DNA of 34,973 nucleotides from Neotamlana sedimentorum (GTDB lineage: Bacteria; Bacteroidota; Bacteroidia; Flavobacteriales; Flavobacteriaceae). Each line of letters begins with the position of its first letter. Positions within the stretch are counted from its first letter, which is position 1. Shown one piece after another: positions 15,040 through 25,441 of this stretch. The notes below the pieces were generated by a model. It was given only the letters and a program-made list of their open reading frames with translations. It was not told the DNA's origin and ran no database searches. The stretch lies in assembly GCF_000943565.1 (NCBI RefSeq), contig NZ_JTDW01000022.1:1-34973 (forward strand), read 5' to 3'. Both the position numbers and the translations under genes were made by a program.

Positions 15040-18000
15040 GTGAGTAAAACCCATATCTCTCAAACCTATTTACAGGATTTGCAAACGCATAATCTGCAAG
15101 ATGCTGTATCCCAAAATCAAACAAAAACACATTTAAAAGGCTTAGTAGGTTCATCATTATCATTTGTTTTAGCCAACGCATTTAAGCAAGCTAACAAACC
15201 CTTTTTATTAGTTTTTGAAGATAAAGAAGAAGCCGCGCATTACCTTAATGATTTCGAGCAACTTTGCGATAAAACCAACGTGCTTTTTTATCCAGGTAGC
15301 TACCGCAGACCCTACGAAATAGAAGAAACCGATAATGCAAACGTATTACTTCGGGCTGAAGTTTTAAACCGTATAAATTCGCAAAAAAAACCAGCATTAA
15401 TAATTACTTATCCCGACGCACTATTCGAGCAAGTAGTAACACGTAAGGAACTAGAACGAAACACATTAAAAATTGCAGTTAGTGATAATATTTCGTTAGA
15501 TTTTATTAACGAGGTCCTTTTCGAATATAAATTTAAACGTGTAGATTTTGTAACCGAACCTGGCGAATTTTCAGTGCGTGGTGGTATTGTAGATGTGTTT
15601 TCGTTTAGCAACGACGAGCCTTACCGTATCGAGTTTTTTGGCGATGAGGTCGATACCATTCGTACCTTCGATGTAGAAACGCAGTTATCCATAAATCAGT
15701 TAAAAAAAATCAATATTATTCCCAATGTGGCGAGTAAAATGATTGAGGAAAAACGCCAAAGTTTCCTAAAATACATTGCACAAAAAACAGTAATTGGTAT
15801 AAAAAATGCCGATTTACTATTTTCAAGAATAGACGATTTTTACTCCAAAGCCCAAGAAGCATTTGCTGGCCTTTCATCCGATATAAAACACGCTAAACCC
15901 AACGAGTTATTTTGTGATTCTACATTATTAAAAAAACAATTGCTAGATTTTTCAATTGTAGAGTTTGGTAACGCATCGGTTATGTTAAGCCAAATTGAAA
16001 CTTCAAAAAATTCAGCTTTAGAGTTTAACACCACACCACAACCATCGTTTAATAAACAATTCAATTTATTAATTGAAGATTTAAACGGCAATCACAATAA
16101 AGGTTACACTAATTACATAGCTTGTGTAAGCGAGCAACAAGCGAAACGTTTTCACGATATTTTCGACGATTCAAACCTTGAGGTTAGTCCGTATAACACC
16201 ATAATTTTATCGCTTCATCAAGGGTTTGTCGATCATCAAAATAAAATAGTTTGCTACACCGATCATGAAATTTTTGAGCGCTATCATAAATTTCACATAA
16301 AAAACGGTTACGCAAAAAAACAAGCCATAAGTTTAAAAGAGCTTACTAATTTAGAAATTGGCGATTACGTAACCCACATCGATCATGGTGTTGGGCGATT
16401 TGGTGGTTTACAAAAAATTGATGTAGAAGGCAATAAACAAGAAGCCATAAAATTGATGTATGGCGAGCGCGATGTGTTGTATTTAAGCATTCACTCTTTA
16501 CATAAAATAACCAAGTTTAATGGTAAAGACGGCAAACCACCTAAAATTTACAAATTAGGTAGCACTGCCTGGAAAAAGCTTAAACAAAAAACCAAAGCAC
16601 GAGTTAAACACGTTGCATTTAACTTAATAAAACTTTACGCCAAACGTAAAACCGAAAAAGGGTTTCAATACAAACCCGATAGTTATTTACAACACGAACT
16701 AGAAGCCTCGTTTATTTACGAAGATACACCAGACCAAAGTAGCGCAACTGCCGATATTAAAGCAGATATGGAAAGCGAGCGCCCAATGGACAGACTTGTT
16801 TGTGGCGATGTTGGTTTTGGTAAAACCGAAGTAGCCATTCGTGCTGCTTTTAAAGCCGTAGACAATGGTAAGCAAGTGGCTGTTTTGGTGCCAACAACTA
16901 TTTTAGCCTATCAGCATGCGCGCACTTTTAGAAAACGTTTAGAAGATTTCCCTGTAACCGTAGATTATATAAACCGTTTTAGAACCGCCAAACAAAAACG
17001 CGAAACTTTAGAACAGTTAGAAAAAGGTACTGTCGATATTATTATTGGTACACACCAATTGGTAAATAAAAACGTAAAGTTTAAAGATTTAGGACTTTTA
17101 ATTGTAGACGAAGAACAAAAATTTGGAGTAGCAGTAAAAGAAAAGCTAAAAACCATAAAAGAAAACGTAGATGTATTAACGCTTACCGCAACACCAATAC
17201 CACGAACGCTTCAGTTTAGTTTAATGGCGGCGCGCGATTTGTCGGTAATTACAACGCCACCGCCAAATCGTTATCCTATAGAAAGTCATGTTATTCGCTT
17301 TAACGAAGAAACCATTCGAGATGCTGTTAGCTATGAGATAGAACGTGGTGGGCAAATTTTCTTCATTCACAATCGTATAGAAAATATTAAAGAAGTTGCT
17401 GGTATGATTCAGCGTTTAGTGCCAGATGCTAAAGTGGCTGTTGGCCATGGGCAAATGGATGGTAAAAAGCTGGAAGAGCTTATGCTTCAATTTATGGATG
17501 GCGCTTTTGATGTGTTGGTGAGTACAACTATTATTGAAAGCGGACTAGATGTGCCAAACGCCAATACCATTTTTATAAACAATGCCAATAATTTTGGATT
17601 AAGCGATTTACATCAAATGCGAGGCCGTGTAGGACGAAGCAATAAAAAAGCCTTTTGTTATTTTATTACTCCAGAATATTCGGCAATGACTGAAGATGCC
17701 AGGAAACGAATTACCGCCTTGTCTCAGTTTACAGAACTGGGTAGCGGTTTTAATATCGCAATGAAAGATCTTGAAATTCGTGGCGCAGGCGATTTACTTG
17801 GTGGAGAACAAAGCGGATTTATAAACGAAATTGGCTTCGATACCTATCAAAAAATATTAAGCGAAGCTATTGATGAGCTTAAAGAAAACGAGTTTAAAGA
17901 CTTGTATGATGAACCCGAAGAAAATAAGGTTTATGTAAAAGATGTAACCATCGATACCGATTTCGAGCTCCTTTTTCCAGATAGTTACGTAAATAATATT

Positions 18001-18399
18001 GCAGAGCGCTTAAGCTTATATACACAGCTTAACGAATTAAAAACCGAAGCAGAACTGCAAAAATTTGAAGCTAACTTAATCGATCGATTTGGGGAATTAC
18101 CAGAACAAGTGACCGATTTATTGAATAGTGTCCAAATAAAGTGGTTAGCAACCAAAATTGGTTTCGAAAAAATAATAATGAAACAAGGTAAACTAATAGG
18201 TTATTTTATTAACGACCAACAAAGTAATTTTTACCAAAGTGCTAATTTTACTAAAGTTTTACAGTTTGTACAAAAACATCCTGAAGCCTGTAAAATGAAA
18301 GAAAAACAAACCCGAAACGGATTGAGATTATTGCTCACTTTTAGTAACATAAAAACCGTAAAACAAGCCTTAAATGCTTTAAAACCCATTGTGGCTTAA
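15040..18399 (+). CDS. mfd: Transcription-repair coupling factor Mfd
   Basis: 1119 residues, typical for Mfd, starting at a GTG (MSKTHISQTYL) just after a strong -7 box. Mfd displaces RNA polymerase stalled at DNA lesions and recruits UvrA. Domains: UvrB-like N-terminus with FYPGSYRRPYEIEETDNAN and GEFSVRGGIVDVFSF (about 85-205); CarD-like polymerase-interacting domain near 437-500 (GDYVTHIDHGVGRFGGLQ); RecG-like helicase with Walker A GDVGFGKTE (from 589), DEEQ box (690-693) and TATPIPRTLQFS; QMRGRVGRS motif VI; then the TRCF C-terminal domain (about 970-1070). All motor motifs are intact. Codon use and G+C fit the core genome. Confidence 0.98.
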   Translation: MSKTHISQTYLQDLQTHNLQDAVSQNQTKTHLKGLVGSSLSFVLANAFKQANKPFLLVFEDKEEAAHYLNDFEQLCDKTNVLFYPGSYRRPYEIEETDNANVLLRAEVLNRINSQKKPALIITYPDALFEQVVTRKELERNTLKIAVSDNISLDFINEVLFEYKFKRVDFVTEPGEFSVRGGIVDVFSFSNDEPYRIEFFGDEVDTIRTFDVETQLSINQLKKINIIPNVASKMIEEKRQSFLKYIAQKTVIGIKNADLLFSRIDDFYSKAQEAFAGLSSDIKHAKPNELFCDSTLLKKQLLDFSIVEFGNASVMLSQIETSKNSALEFNTTPQPSFNKQFNLLIEDLNGNHNKGYTNYIACVSEQQAKRFHDIFDDSNLEVSPYNTIILSLHQGFVDHQNKIVCYTDHEIFERYHKFHIKNGYAKKQAISLKELTNLEIGDYVTHIDHGVGRFGGLQKIDVEGNKQEAIKLMYGERDVLYLSIHSLHKITKFNGKDGKPPKIYKLGSTAWKKLKQKTKARVKHVAFNLIKLYAKRKTEKGFQYKPDSYLQHELEASFIYEDTPDQSSATADIKADMESERPMDRLVCGDVGFGKTEVAIRAAFKAVDNGKQVAVLVPTTILAYQHARTFRKRLEDFPVTVDYINRFRTAKQKRETLEQLEKGTVDIIIGTHQLVNKNVKFKDLGLLIVDEEQKFGVAVKEKLKTIKENVDVLTLTATPIPRTLQFSLMAARDLSVITTPPPNRYPIESHVIRFNEETIRDAVSYEIERGGQIFFIHNRIENIKEVAGMIQRLVPDAKVAVGHGQMDGKKLEELMLQFMDGAFDVLVSTTIIESGLDVPNANTIFINNANNFGLSDLHQMRGRVGRSNKKAFCYFITPEYSAMTEDARKRITALSQFTELGSGFNIAMKDLEIRGAGDLLGGEQSGFINEIGFDTYQKILSEAIDELKENEFKDLYDEPEENKVYVKDVTIDTDFELLFPDSYVNNIAERLSLYTQLNELKTEAELQKFEANLIDRFGELPEQVTDLLNSVQIKWLATKIGFEKIIMKQGKLIGYFINDQQSNFYQSANFTKVLQFVQKHPEACKMKEKQTRNGLRLLLTFSNIKTVKQALNALKPIVA

Positions 18400-18432
18400 T
18401 AATTGTAAACATTAAAACAAAGCTAAGTTTAA

Positions 18433-19764
18433 ATGAAACGCATACTATTTATAACTCTTTTTTTACCCGCAATTTTATTAGCGCAACACTCTATTAAAGG
18501 TGTGTTTTCGCCGGCAGACGAATTTCGTGCTACTATTTTATATAAAGTAACACCAACAGTATCAAAATACGTAGCTAGCCGCGAGTTAGAAAAAGATGGT
18601 TCCTTCGAGATAAAGTTAGATTCTACGGTAACAAAAGGTATGTATCGTTTGGTGTATGCCATTCCGCAAGAAGATTACAATTTCGATATTATTTACAACG
18701 GAAAAGAAGATATTGAGTTAACCTTTAATTCTGAAACAGGTGTAACTTTCGTAAAATCTGTTGAAAACAAATTGCTGGCATCATACACCAATAGTATGTC
18801 TATGATTACGCAAAGCTTAAGCAATTATTATGGTAGCCATAGTAAAGACACTTTAGCTTTAAAAGCTATTTTTAAAACTCAAAAAGAGACACAAACTAAT
18901 TTTGAAAAAGCGGCTCAAAACACCATTGCGTTACATTTTATTAAAGCCAACAAACCATATATTCCAACAAAAGTTGAAGATGTAAAAACTTATATTGGCA
19001 ATTTAAGAAAGCATTATTTTGATAATATCGATTTTACCAACACAACCCTACAAAGCTCTAATTTTTTAGACGAAAAAATGTTGAACTATGTTTTTGGTAC
19101 AAGCGACGAAACCAAAGACGATATTACTAATTACAAGGAAAATATCAGTATATTTTGCAAGGCCATGCAAAAAGTTCCAATAAAAACCAAACGCATTATG
19201 TTGGTAGATTTATGGCAGCAAATGGTAGATTTAGGCTTAGAACCTGTGGCAAATTTTATTTCGGAGAACTATTTAATGGATATTGCCGTTGCACTTAACG
19301 ATCAAGAACTTTTGCATTCTTTAATTTTATATAAAAACCTATCGAATGGCAGTGCTGCTCCAGATTTTTCAATCGAGTTTAAAAAAGACAATATCGGTAC
19401 TACCAAAAAGTTAAGCGAATTAAAACTCGCTGAAAATTATATAATTGTATTTTGGAGTAGTACCTGTTCGCATTGTTTAGATGAAATTCCACAGTTACAA
19501 AAATTCGTTAATACCTTCGAAAAAGGCAAAGTTAAAGTGATTGCTATTGGTTTAGAAGATCAAATTTATGGTTGGAAAACCTTAACCTACGATTACCCAG
19601 AGTTTATTCACGTATACGGTGAAGGCAAATGGGAAAATAAAATAGGCGACGATTACGGCGTTACAGCTACACCAACATATTTTGTAATTAATAAGGACAA
19701 AAAAATTAAAGCAAAACCAGAAAATTTTGAAGCTTTAAAAGTTTTTTTTGAGGAAGAATTATAA
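18433..19764 (+). CDS. Secreted TlpA-like thioredoxin-fold protein
   Basis: 443 residues with a Sec signal (MKRILFITLFLPAILLAQ). The N-terminal part (20-110) looks like the strand-rich DUF4369-type domain usual in these Bacteroidota proteins. A helical middle follows, and a thioredoxin/TlpA domain fills about 315-443. The redox motif is Cys345-Ser-His-Cys348 (STCSHCLDEIPQL), with the later cis-Pro in TATPTYFV. Such proteins reduce or isomerise disulfides in the periplasm. The gene lies 33 bases after mfd, with no terminator visible between them; co-transcription is possible. A degenerate repeat follows its stop codon. Confidence 0.85.
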   Translation: MKRILFITLFLPAILLAQHSIKGVFSPADEFRATILYKVTPTVSKYVASRELEKDGSFEIKLDSTVTKGMYRLVYAIPQEDYNFDIIYNGKEDIELTFNSETGVTFVKSVENKLLASYTNSMSMITQSLSNYYGSHSKDTLALKAIFKTQKETQTNFEKAAQNTIALHFIKANKPYIPTKVEDVKTYIGNLRKHYFDNIDFTNTTLQSSNFLDEKMLNYVFGTSDETKDDITNYKENISIFCKAMQKVPIKTKRIMLVDLWQQMVDLGLEPVANFISENYLMDIAVALNDQELLHSLILYKNLSNGSAAPDFSIEFKKDNIGTTKKLSELKLAENYIIVFWSSTCSHCLDEIPQLQKFVNTFEKGKVKVIAIGLEDQIYGWKTLTYDYPEFIHVYGEGKWENKIGDDYGVTATPTYFVINKDKKIKAKPENFEALKVFFEEEL

Positions 19765-19781
19765 TTTAACCATAACACCTC

Positions 19782-19888
19782 TGTCATTCTAAGTAAAGCA
19801 ATACCGAAGAATTTTGGCTTTAAAGTAAACGTGATGGAATAAAAAACTTTGTACTTTTTTAGATGCTTCGCTGCGCTTTGAATGATAA
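19782..19888. repeat. Degenerate TGTCATTC...GAATGATA dispersed repeat
   Basis: The left end TGTCATTCTAAGTAAAGC and the right end (minus strand TATCATTCAAAGCGCAGCGA) are imperfect inverted repeats, about 107 bases overall. The inner part AGATGCTTCGCTGCGCTTTG is the familiar right half of a repeat that I recall as common between flavobacterial genes. The copy is decayed, with an AT-rich middle. It lies between the tlpA-like gene and recX, which converge. Confidence 0.6.
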
Positions 19889-19957
19889 TAATACTTTTAA
19901 TAACAAAAGTGCGCTTTACATAAATAATAATCTTTTCATATAATTCCTTACAAAGCC

Positions 19958-20461
19958 TTAACCAAACAACTCATTAGCCTTTTCGTAAACCAAATGCGAC
20001 TCCCAACCACGATAAAGCAAATAATCAATAAGCTTCTTTTTTTTCTTTAATTTATTGCTTTCAGTAATGCTGTTTGCTTTCTTTTCGGCTAAATCATTAA
20101 AAACCTCGATGTATTCCGTATCCGTAATTTCTCTAAAAGCCTCATTTATATTAGCTTTGCTTATGTCTTTTTTCTTTAATTCTAAAGTTAAACGACGACG
20201 TCCCCATTTCTTAATTCTAAACTTGCCTCTTAGAAATGTTTTGGCAAAACGTTCTTCATTTAAAAAGTTGTGTTGTAGCAAGTGCATAATTACCGCATCG
20301 ATGGCTTCGGGAATCATGTGCATGTTTATCAATTTTTGACGCACTTCTTTATGACAACGTTCTTGATACGCACAATAATGCTCCATTTTTTTAATGGCCT
20401 CTTGTAGTGTATATGTTTTTTTGGATTGCTGCATGCGTTCAAAAATAAACATTGAAACCAT
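19958..20461 (-). CDS. recX: Regulatory protein RecX
   Basis: 167 residues from the ATG at 20461; a later ATG at 20434 (MQQSKKTYTLQEA) would give 158 residues, nearer the usual length. RecX binds RecA filaments and limits their growth. Family features: the tandem three-helix repeats beginning HYCAYQERCHKEVRQKL, then LLQHNFLNEERFAKTFLRGK with the typical KWGRRRLTLELKKKDIS, and the last repeat with LLYRGWESHLVYEKANEL. The gene converges with the TlpA-like gene, with a decayed repeat between them. recA is not in the window. Confidence 0.92.
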   Translation of the reverse strand: MVSMFIFERMQQSKKTYTLQEAIKKMEHYCAYQERCHKEVRQKLINMHMIPEAIDAVIMHLLQHNFLNEERFAKTFLRGKFRIKKWGRRRLTLELKKKDISKANINEAFREITDTEYIEVFNDLAEKKANSITESNKLKKKKKLIDYLLYRGWESHLVYEKANELFG

Positions 20462-20526
20462 AACAATTTAAAATAAAACACCAAATCTCGCACTTTAAAA
20501 CGTGCCACACTAAAAAAACCTAAGCT

Positions 20527-22956
20527 ATGAAAAAAATTACCTTAATATTAATTCTTTTCGCTGTAAATATAAGTGAATCTCAAACTATACTATCTGTTGG
20601 AGATATAGCTATCAATGGATTTAATTCAAGAAATCCAGATCAATTTTCTTTTATTCTATTAACTAGTATTGATACCGGTACATCTATAAATTTTACAGAT
20701 AATGGTTGGGATAACACGACCAACGATTTTAGATATACAGGAACAGGGGCCTTTGGAGAGGGTATAATCACCTGGACATCTACATCTTATTTACCTTGTG
20801 GAACTCAGGTTGTTATTGATGCAAATCCTGTTAATGCCTCCATAGCTAGCGCTGTCGAAACTGATTCTAATTTCGGATTAAACAATAGTGGAGACCAAAT
20901 TTTGGCATTTCAAGGAAATACAACTACTCCCAATTTTTTATATGCTATAAATTTTGGTGGTACAACTGGCTGGACTAATGCCTCAATTACAACTAATACT
21001 AGTGCAGTTCCTCCTGGCTTAGCTGATGGGATTTCGGCAATTAACTTTGGTGATTTTGATAATGGGGCACATAATTGTACTACCGAAACCAACCAAGCCC
21101 TTTTGTTTGCTGATGTATCTAATTCAGCAAATTGGTCGTTTACGAATGGAGGTGGTAGCCACAGTAATTTAGGCACTTGTTCTTATAGCTGTGCACCTTG
21201 TTCTAGTACGATCACTTGGGATGGTACTAATTGGAATAACGGTACAGGCCCAGATACAACTTTAAATGCCATTATAAATGGAGATTATAACACCTTTACA
21301 AATGGTAATATAAGCGCCTGTAACCTAACTATAAACTCTGGTTTTATACTAGATGTTTCCGACGGTACATATGTTGACGTAAATAACGATGTGCAGGTTG
21401 ATGGCATCATAATTGTACAAACAACAGCCAATTTTAAGCAACTTAACGACGCTGCCACATTTACTGTAAGCCCTAGTGGCTTAGCACAAGTTAACAAAGA
21501 AACAGCCCCAAAATACGAGTGGTATTATTACACCTATTGGAGTTCACCTGTTGTTGGAGAAACCATTGGAAATGTATTTCCAGATGTAGATGGAGACAGA
21601 CGCTTTTTGTTTAATGCTGCTAATTTCATTGATGAACATTCCGTAGGAACTACCAATGGCATCCCAGATGATATTGATGATGATGGCAACGACTGGCAAA
21701 TTGCTTACTCAGGTGACACCATGCTTCCAGGTATGGGTTATGCCGTTACCGAATCCCGAGCATTTCCCAGCGGATTTGGGCTGCCAGGTTCCGCCACATT
21801 TGAAGGTGAATTTAACACGGGTGATGTTCCTGTTACAATTGAAACAAACGCCGCCAACGTAGCACCAGCACAAAACTGGAATTTTATTGGTAACCCCTAC
21901 CCTTCAGCTATAGATTTTGATGCCTTTCATGCAGCAAACAATACTGTTATCGACGGCGCAGCTTATTTTTGGTCGCAAGCCACACCGCCAGATGCCGCCA
22001 ATGTAGGTAATGAAAATTTAAACTTTAGTAAAAACGATTATGCTATTTACTCTACTGGATCGGGTGGTATCACTACAGCTCCAGGAGGTAGCGGAACAAC
22101 TCCTAATCAATACATCCCTTCGGGTCAAGGCTTTTTTGTAGCAGGACTTGGTGCTGGTGGCACAGCAACTTTTACTAATGCTATGCGAATGGCAGATGAC
22201 ACAAGTAACACACAGTTTTTTAAAACAGCAAACACTAAAGAAGAAACCTCAACAGCAAACAAACTTTGGGTTAACTTAACTTCCGATAACGGTGTATTTA
22301 ACCAAATTTTAGTAGCTTATGTTGATGGCGCAACTAACGGAATGGATGGCTTAACTTACGATGCACCAAGACTTTCCATTAATAGTTTGGCAGCGGCTTT
22401 ATATTCTACTATTGAAAACGAAAGCACAAAATTTGCTATTCAAGGAAAACATTCAAGCAGTTTAACTACCAACGAGGTTATTAAATTAGGCTTTAGCACA
22501 AAAATTAACGAGCCTACTATTTACAATTTGTCGTTAGCCGATTTTGAAGGTGAATTTTTAGGGAATAACATAGTAATTTTAAAAGACAACTTATTAAATA
22601 AAACACATAACTTAAGCGATAGCGATTATAGTTTTACATCGGAAACAGGTGTGTTTAACAGTCGTTTCGAAATTGTTTTTGATGCTGCCGTTTTAAATAC
22701 CAAAACTTTTAACGCTAACATCAACAAGCTCTCTATTGTTAACCTAGATAACAACTACGTTAAATTTAGTATTACCAGTAACAACACTATAAAATCGGTT
22801 AAAATTTTAGATTTAGTTGGTCGTGAGATTTACAACTTTAGCGGGAATAGCGCCACCGAAATATTTCAGCTAAACAACCTAAAAAATAAAATTTATATAG
22901 CAAAAGTTGAACTTGAAAATGGGCAAGTTTTAAACAAAAAAGCTATTAAAAACTAA
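20527..22956 (+). CDS. Secreted protein with type IX secretion C-terminal sorting signal
   Basis: 809 residues with a Sec signal (MKKITLILILFAVNISESQ). The first 220 residues form a beta-rich domain (SVGDIAINGFNS, FTDNGWDN, FGLNNSGDQILAF) like lamin-tail/adhesin-type segments seen in other T9SS cargo. The middle has no domain I recognise. It contains a Cys-rich joint (CSYSCAPCSSTITWDG near 220) and an acidic DIDDDGNDW stretch that may bind calcium. The C-terminal 75 residues are a type A sorting domain: VKILDLVGREIYNF, then LNNLKNKIYIAKVELENGQVLNKKAIKN. It should be exported by T9SS and cleaved or attached at the surface. Function is unknown. The T9SS component PorZ is encoded a few kb away. 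Confidence 0.85.
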   Translation: MKKITLILILFAVNISESQTILSVGDIAINGFNSRNPDQFSFILLTSIDTGTSINFTDNGWDNTTNDFRYTGTGAFGEGIITWTSTSYLPCGTQVVIDANPVNASIASAVETDSNFGLNNSGDQILAFQGNTTTPNFLYAINFGGTTGWTNASITTNTSAVPPGLADGISAINFGDFDNGAHNCTTETNQALLFADVSNSANWSFTNGGGSHSNLGTCSYSCAPCSSTITWDGTNWNNGTGPDTTLNAIINGDYNTFTNGNISACNLTINSGFILDVSDGTYVDVNNDVQVDGIIIVQTTANFKQLNDAATFTVSPSGLAQVNKETAPKYEWYYYTYWSSPVVGETIGNVFPDVDGDRRFLFNAANFIDEHSVGTTNGIPDDIDDDGNDWQIAYSGDTMLPGMGYAVTESRAFPSGFGLPGSATFEGEFNTGDVPVTIETNAANVAPAQNWNFIGNPYPSAIDFDAFHAANNTVIDGAAYFWSQATPPDAANVGNENLNFSKNDYAIYSTGSGGITTAPGGSGTTPNQYIPSGQGFFVAGLGAGGTATFTNAMRMADDTSNTQFFKTANTKEETSTANKLWVNLTSDNGVFNQILVAYVDGATNGMDGLTYDAPRLSINSLAAALYSTIENESTKFAIQGKHSSSLTTNEVIKLGFSTKINEPTIYNLSLADFEGEFLGNNIVILKDNLLNKTHNLSDSDYSFTSETGVFNSRFEIVFDAAVLNTKTFNANINKLSIVNLDNNYVKFSITSNNTIKSVKILDLVGREIYNFSGNSATEIFQLNNLKNKIYIAKVELENGQVLNKKAIKN

Positions 22957-22993
22957 TAACAATTAAATATCTTCCCCCTGAACTTAATTTATT

Positions 22994-23028
22994 AACTGCC
23001 ATAAAGCACTGGTTTTATGGCAGTTTTT
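22994..23028. terminator. Terminator between the T9SS cargo and TonB-receptor genes
   Basis: A 12-bp perfect stem, 22994-23005 with 23014-23025 (AACTGCCATAAA/TTTATGGCAGTT), with an 8-base loop and T-rich 3' end. It lies between convergent genes and can serve both. Confidence 0.88.
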
Positions 23029-23032
23029 AATT

Positions 23033-25438
23033 TTATAAACTATACTGTAAAGCCATAATAAAATTTCGTCCAGCGGCTGCAATACCCGATGAATAAGTTT
23101 TATAACGTTGGTCTGTAATATTTTCTAAACTGGCAGTTATTTTTACTGCTGGAGTTACTTGGTATTGTGTGCGTAAATTTAAGGTATACCACGACGGGCT
23201 GTAAGGGTTGCCAAGAGCATCAACAGCATAAATATAATCTTTTTCCTGTTCGGACGGTGCTAATTGTAAATACGAAAAAGCATCACTAAAATTGGTAAAA
23301 GCATCGAGCGTAAGTTTATTATCACTCCAGGTAATGTGCGCATTGCCAAAACTAGGCGGAGCATGTCTTACCGGAATTTCAATACCATCGTTAACCTCGG
23401 TACCTCCAACAACGTTGTACTGTGCCGTTAATTTAAGTTTGTTAGTAAAGTTTATTTTTCCACCGGCTTCAAAACCATAAATCCATGCTTTCGATGCGTT
23501 TTGCATCGCTTGTACCTCGCTAAGTTCGCCATTGTAAATAATTTCGGTTTCGCCATTTAAGTTATAATCTCTGCGCACCAAAGCGTTATTTAAATAAGTG
23601 TAGTAAGTGTTTAAATCTAAAATAACTGTATTGTTAAAGTTTAGTATAACCCCAAGTTCACCACCATAAGCATATTCTGGCTTTAAGTTGTTATTTGGCA
23701 CAACTACAGAGCCTGGTTCAGAATCGAAAACCTTACCTATATCGTCTATATTTGGTGCTCTAAAAGCCGACGAAGCATTTATTTTCCATTGAATGTTTTG
23801 GTTTGGCGCCCAACTAATTCCCGCGGTTCCTGTAAGTGCATCAGAATCATTATTAGCACTCGAAAACGGTAAGTTTAAAAACACATTATTTTCAACAAAA
23901 CTAGCCCTACTCGCTACATAATTATACCGTAACCCCGACTGAAATACAAAGTTAGGTTGCGGCTTATATTTTATACTGCTATAAACTGCTGCCGATTGCC
24001 AAGTGGCTCCGTTTGGGTAACGAGACAACGCCTTTTGAAAAGTATTAGTATCGATAAATTGCGTTTTTCCAGTTGATGTCACTTGATTAAACACATACTC
24101 GCCACCGTAAAAAAACTCCAATTTTGGGCTTAAGGTTTTTTCTAAATCTAAGTTAAACGATACAGCATCGACTGCTTCTTCATTAATATTTCTTTCAACC
24201 GACTGGTAATCTCGATCTAACCTGCTTTCTTGAAAATTTTGATAAGCCAAAGTGGCTTTTATTTTATCGTATAAATTAGAACCACTACTTAATTTAGTGA
24301 TTTGTAAATTGGACATAAACCATTTTTGTGGTCCGTAATCCCATTCGGCCGATCGCAGCAAGCCATCGCGATACCTTATCAATCTATCGTAACGTGAATA
24401 ACTTGATGTATTGGTATAAAACAAACCTAAATCGAAACTTAAATTATTTTTAGGTTGAAATTTCACCTTTTGCATTAAGTTTAATTGATTATATCCGGAA
24501 AATCGCTGTATTAAAGGGTTTCTATTATTAACTATTTCGTCGCCGTTTGGTGTGGTAATTACGTATTCGGTTCTTAAATAGTCGTTTGGTCCGTGGCTAC
24601 CCATTTTTAAATCGTCGAAATTATTATAGGATATATTGCTAACAAATGCCCATTTTTTAAACCCTAAATTCACATCGAAATGTCCTGTTTTTTCGTTACT
24701 TGCACTGGCATATCTGGTTATAACGTTTGCTTTTAGAAATATATTATTGGTATGCGAAAACTGTGGTTTTTGAGTATAAAAACTCATAACACCACCAATA
24801 GCATCGCTACCATAAATTACAGAACCAGCACCCAGTGTAACTTCGGTATTTTGCACCGAAAGCGGGTCGATAGAAATTACATTTTGAAGGTTTCCGCTTC
24901 TAAAAATGGCATTATTCATTCGTACGCCATCAACCGTAATTAAAAGTCTGTTGGTAGAAAAACCACGAATCATTGGGCTACCACCTCCGTATTGACTTTT
25001 CTGCACAAAAACATGCCCTGTTTGTTCTAGTAAATCTGCACTGGTTTGTGGATTATTTAATTTTACATCTTCAGCATTAATACTTATTATTTTTTGAGAA
25101 ATATCGCGTTTGTTTTGTTCGAATTTAGAAGCAGAAATAACAATTTCGTCTAAATCTTGTGTATTTGAAACCAAGTACACTTTGTTAAACTTAATGTTTA
25201 CTTTTTTTATATGTTTAAGTAAATGTGATAAGTGCTTAAAGTATATAGTTTCGTTGTTGGCAAACTCAGAAATATTAGCTTCACCCCTAAAATTTGTAAC
25301 CACACTTTTGGTTTTATCTATATTGTAAATAGCCACACCAAAAAGCGGTTCGTTGGTTATAGAGTTTAAAACTTTAATTTGTTGCGCTTGCATTATTACC
25401 GAAAACAGTATACTACAAACTACATAGAAATACTTCAT
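23033..25438 (-). CDS. TonB-dependent outer-membrane receptor
   Basis: 801 residues with a Sec signal (ending MQAQQ). An N-terminal carboxypeptidase-regulatory-like domain (about 21-90) is followed by a TonB-box-like DEIVISASKF (98-107). The plug domain holds GGGSPMIRGFSTNRLLITVD (151-170) and GSDAIGGVMSFY. A 22-strand barrel makes up the rest, closing with ITASLENITDQRYKTYSSGI and the terminal aromatic-rich strand. Overall layout resembles heme/hemoglobin and siderophore receptors, but the substrate cannot be set. It is the last gene of a leftward operon with porZ and recO: its start is only 3 bases after the recO stop codon. Confidence 0.93.
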   Translation of the reverse strand: MKYFYVVCSILFSVIMQAQQIKVLNSITNEPLFGVAIYNIDKTKSVVTNFRGEANISEFANNETIYFKHLSHLLKHIKKVNIKFNKVYLVSNTQDLDEIVISASKFEQNKRDISQKIISINAEDVKLNNPQTSADLLEQTGHVFVQKSQYGGGSPMIRGFSTNRLLITVDGVRMNNAIFRSGNLQNVISIDPLSVQNTEVTLGAGSVIYGSDAIGGVMSFYTQKPQFSHTNNIFLKANVITRYASASNEKTGHFDVNLGFKKWAFVSNISYNNFDDLKMGSHGPNDYLRTEYVITTPNGDEIVNNRNPLIQRFSGYNQLNLMQKVKFQPKNNLSFDLGLFYTNTSSYSRYDRLIRYRDGLLRSAEWDYGPQKWFMSNLQITKLSSGSNLYDKIKATLAYQNFQESRLDRDYQSVERNINEEAVDAVSFNLDLEKTLSPKLEFFYGGEYVFNQVTSTGKTQFIDTNTFQKALSRYPNGATWQSAAVYSSIKYKPQPNFVFQSGLRYNYVASRASFVENNVFLNLPFSSANNDSDALTGTAGISWAPNQNIQWKINASSAFRAPNIDDIGKVFDSEPGSVVVPNNNLKPEYAYGGELGVILNFNNTVILDLNTYYTYLNNALVRRDYNLNGETEIIYNGELSEVQAMQNASKAWIYGFEAGGKINFTNKLKLTAQYNVVGGTEVNDGIEIPVRHAPPSFGNAHITWSDNKLTLDAFTNFSDAFSYLQLAPSEQEKDYIYAVDALGNPYSPSWYTLNLRTQYQVTPAVKITASLENITDQRYKTYSSGIAAAGRNFIMALQYSL

Positions 25439-25441
25439 TAA

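Noticed and set aside
20055-20339. 94-codon rightward ORF opposite recX
   Set aside because: recX motifs are intact on the other strand; the hydrophobic product is a shadow of Lys-rich coding.
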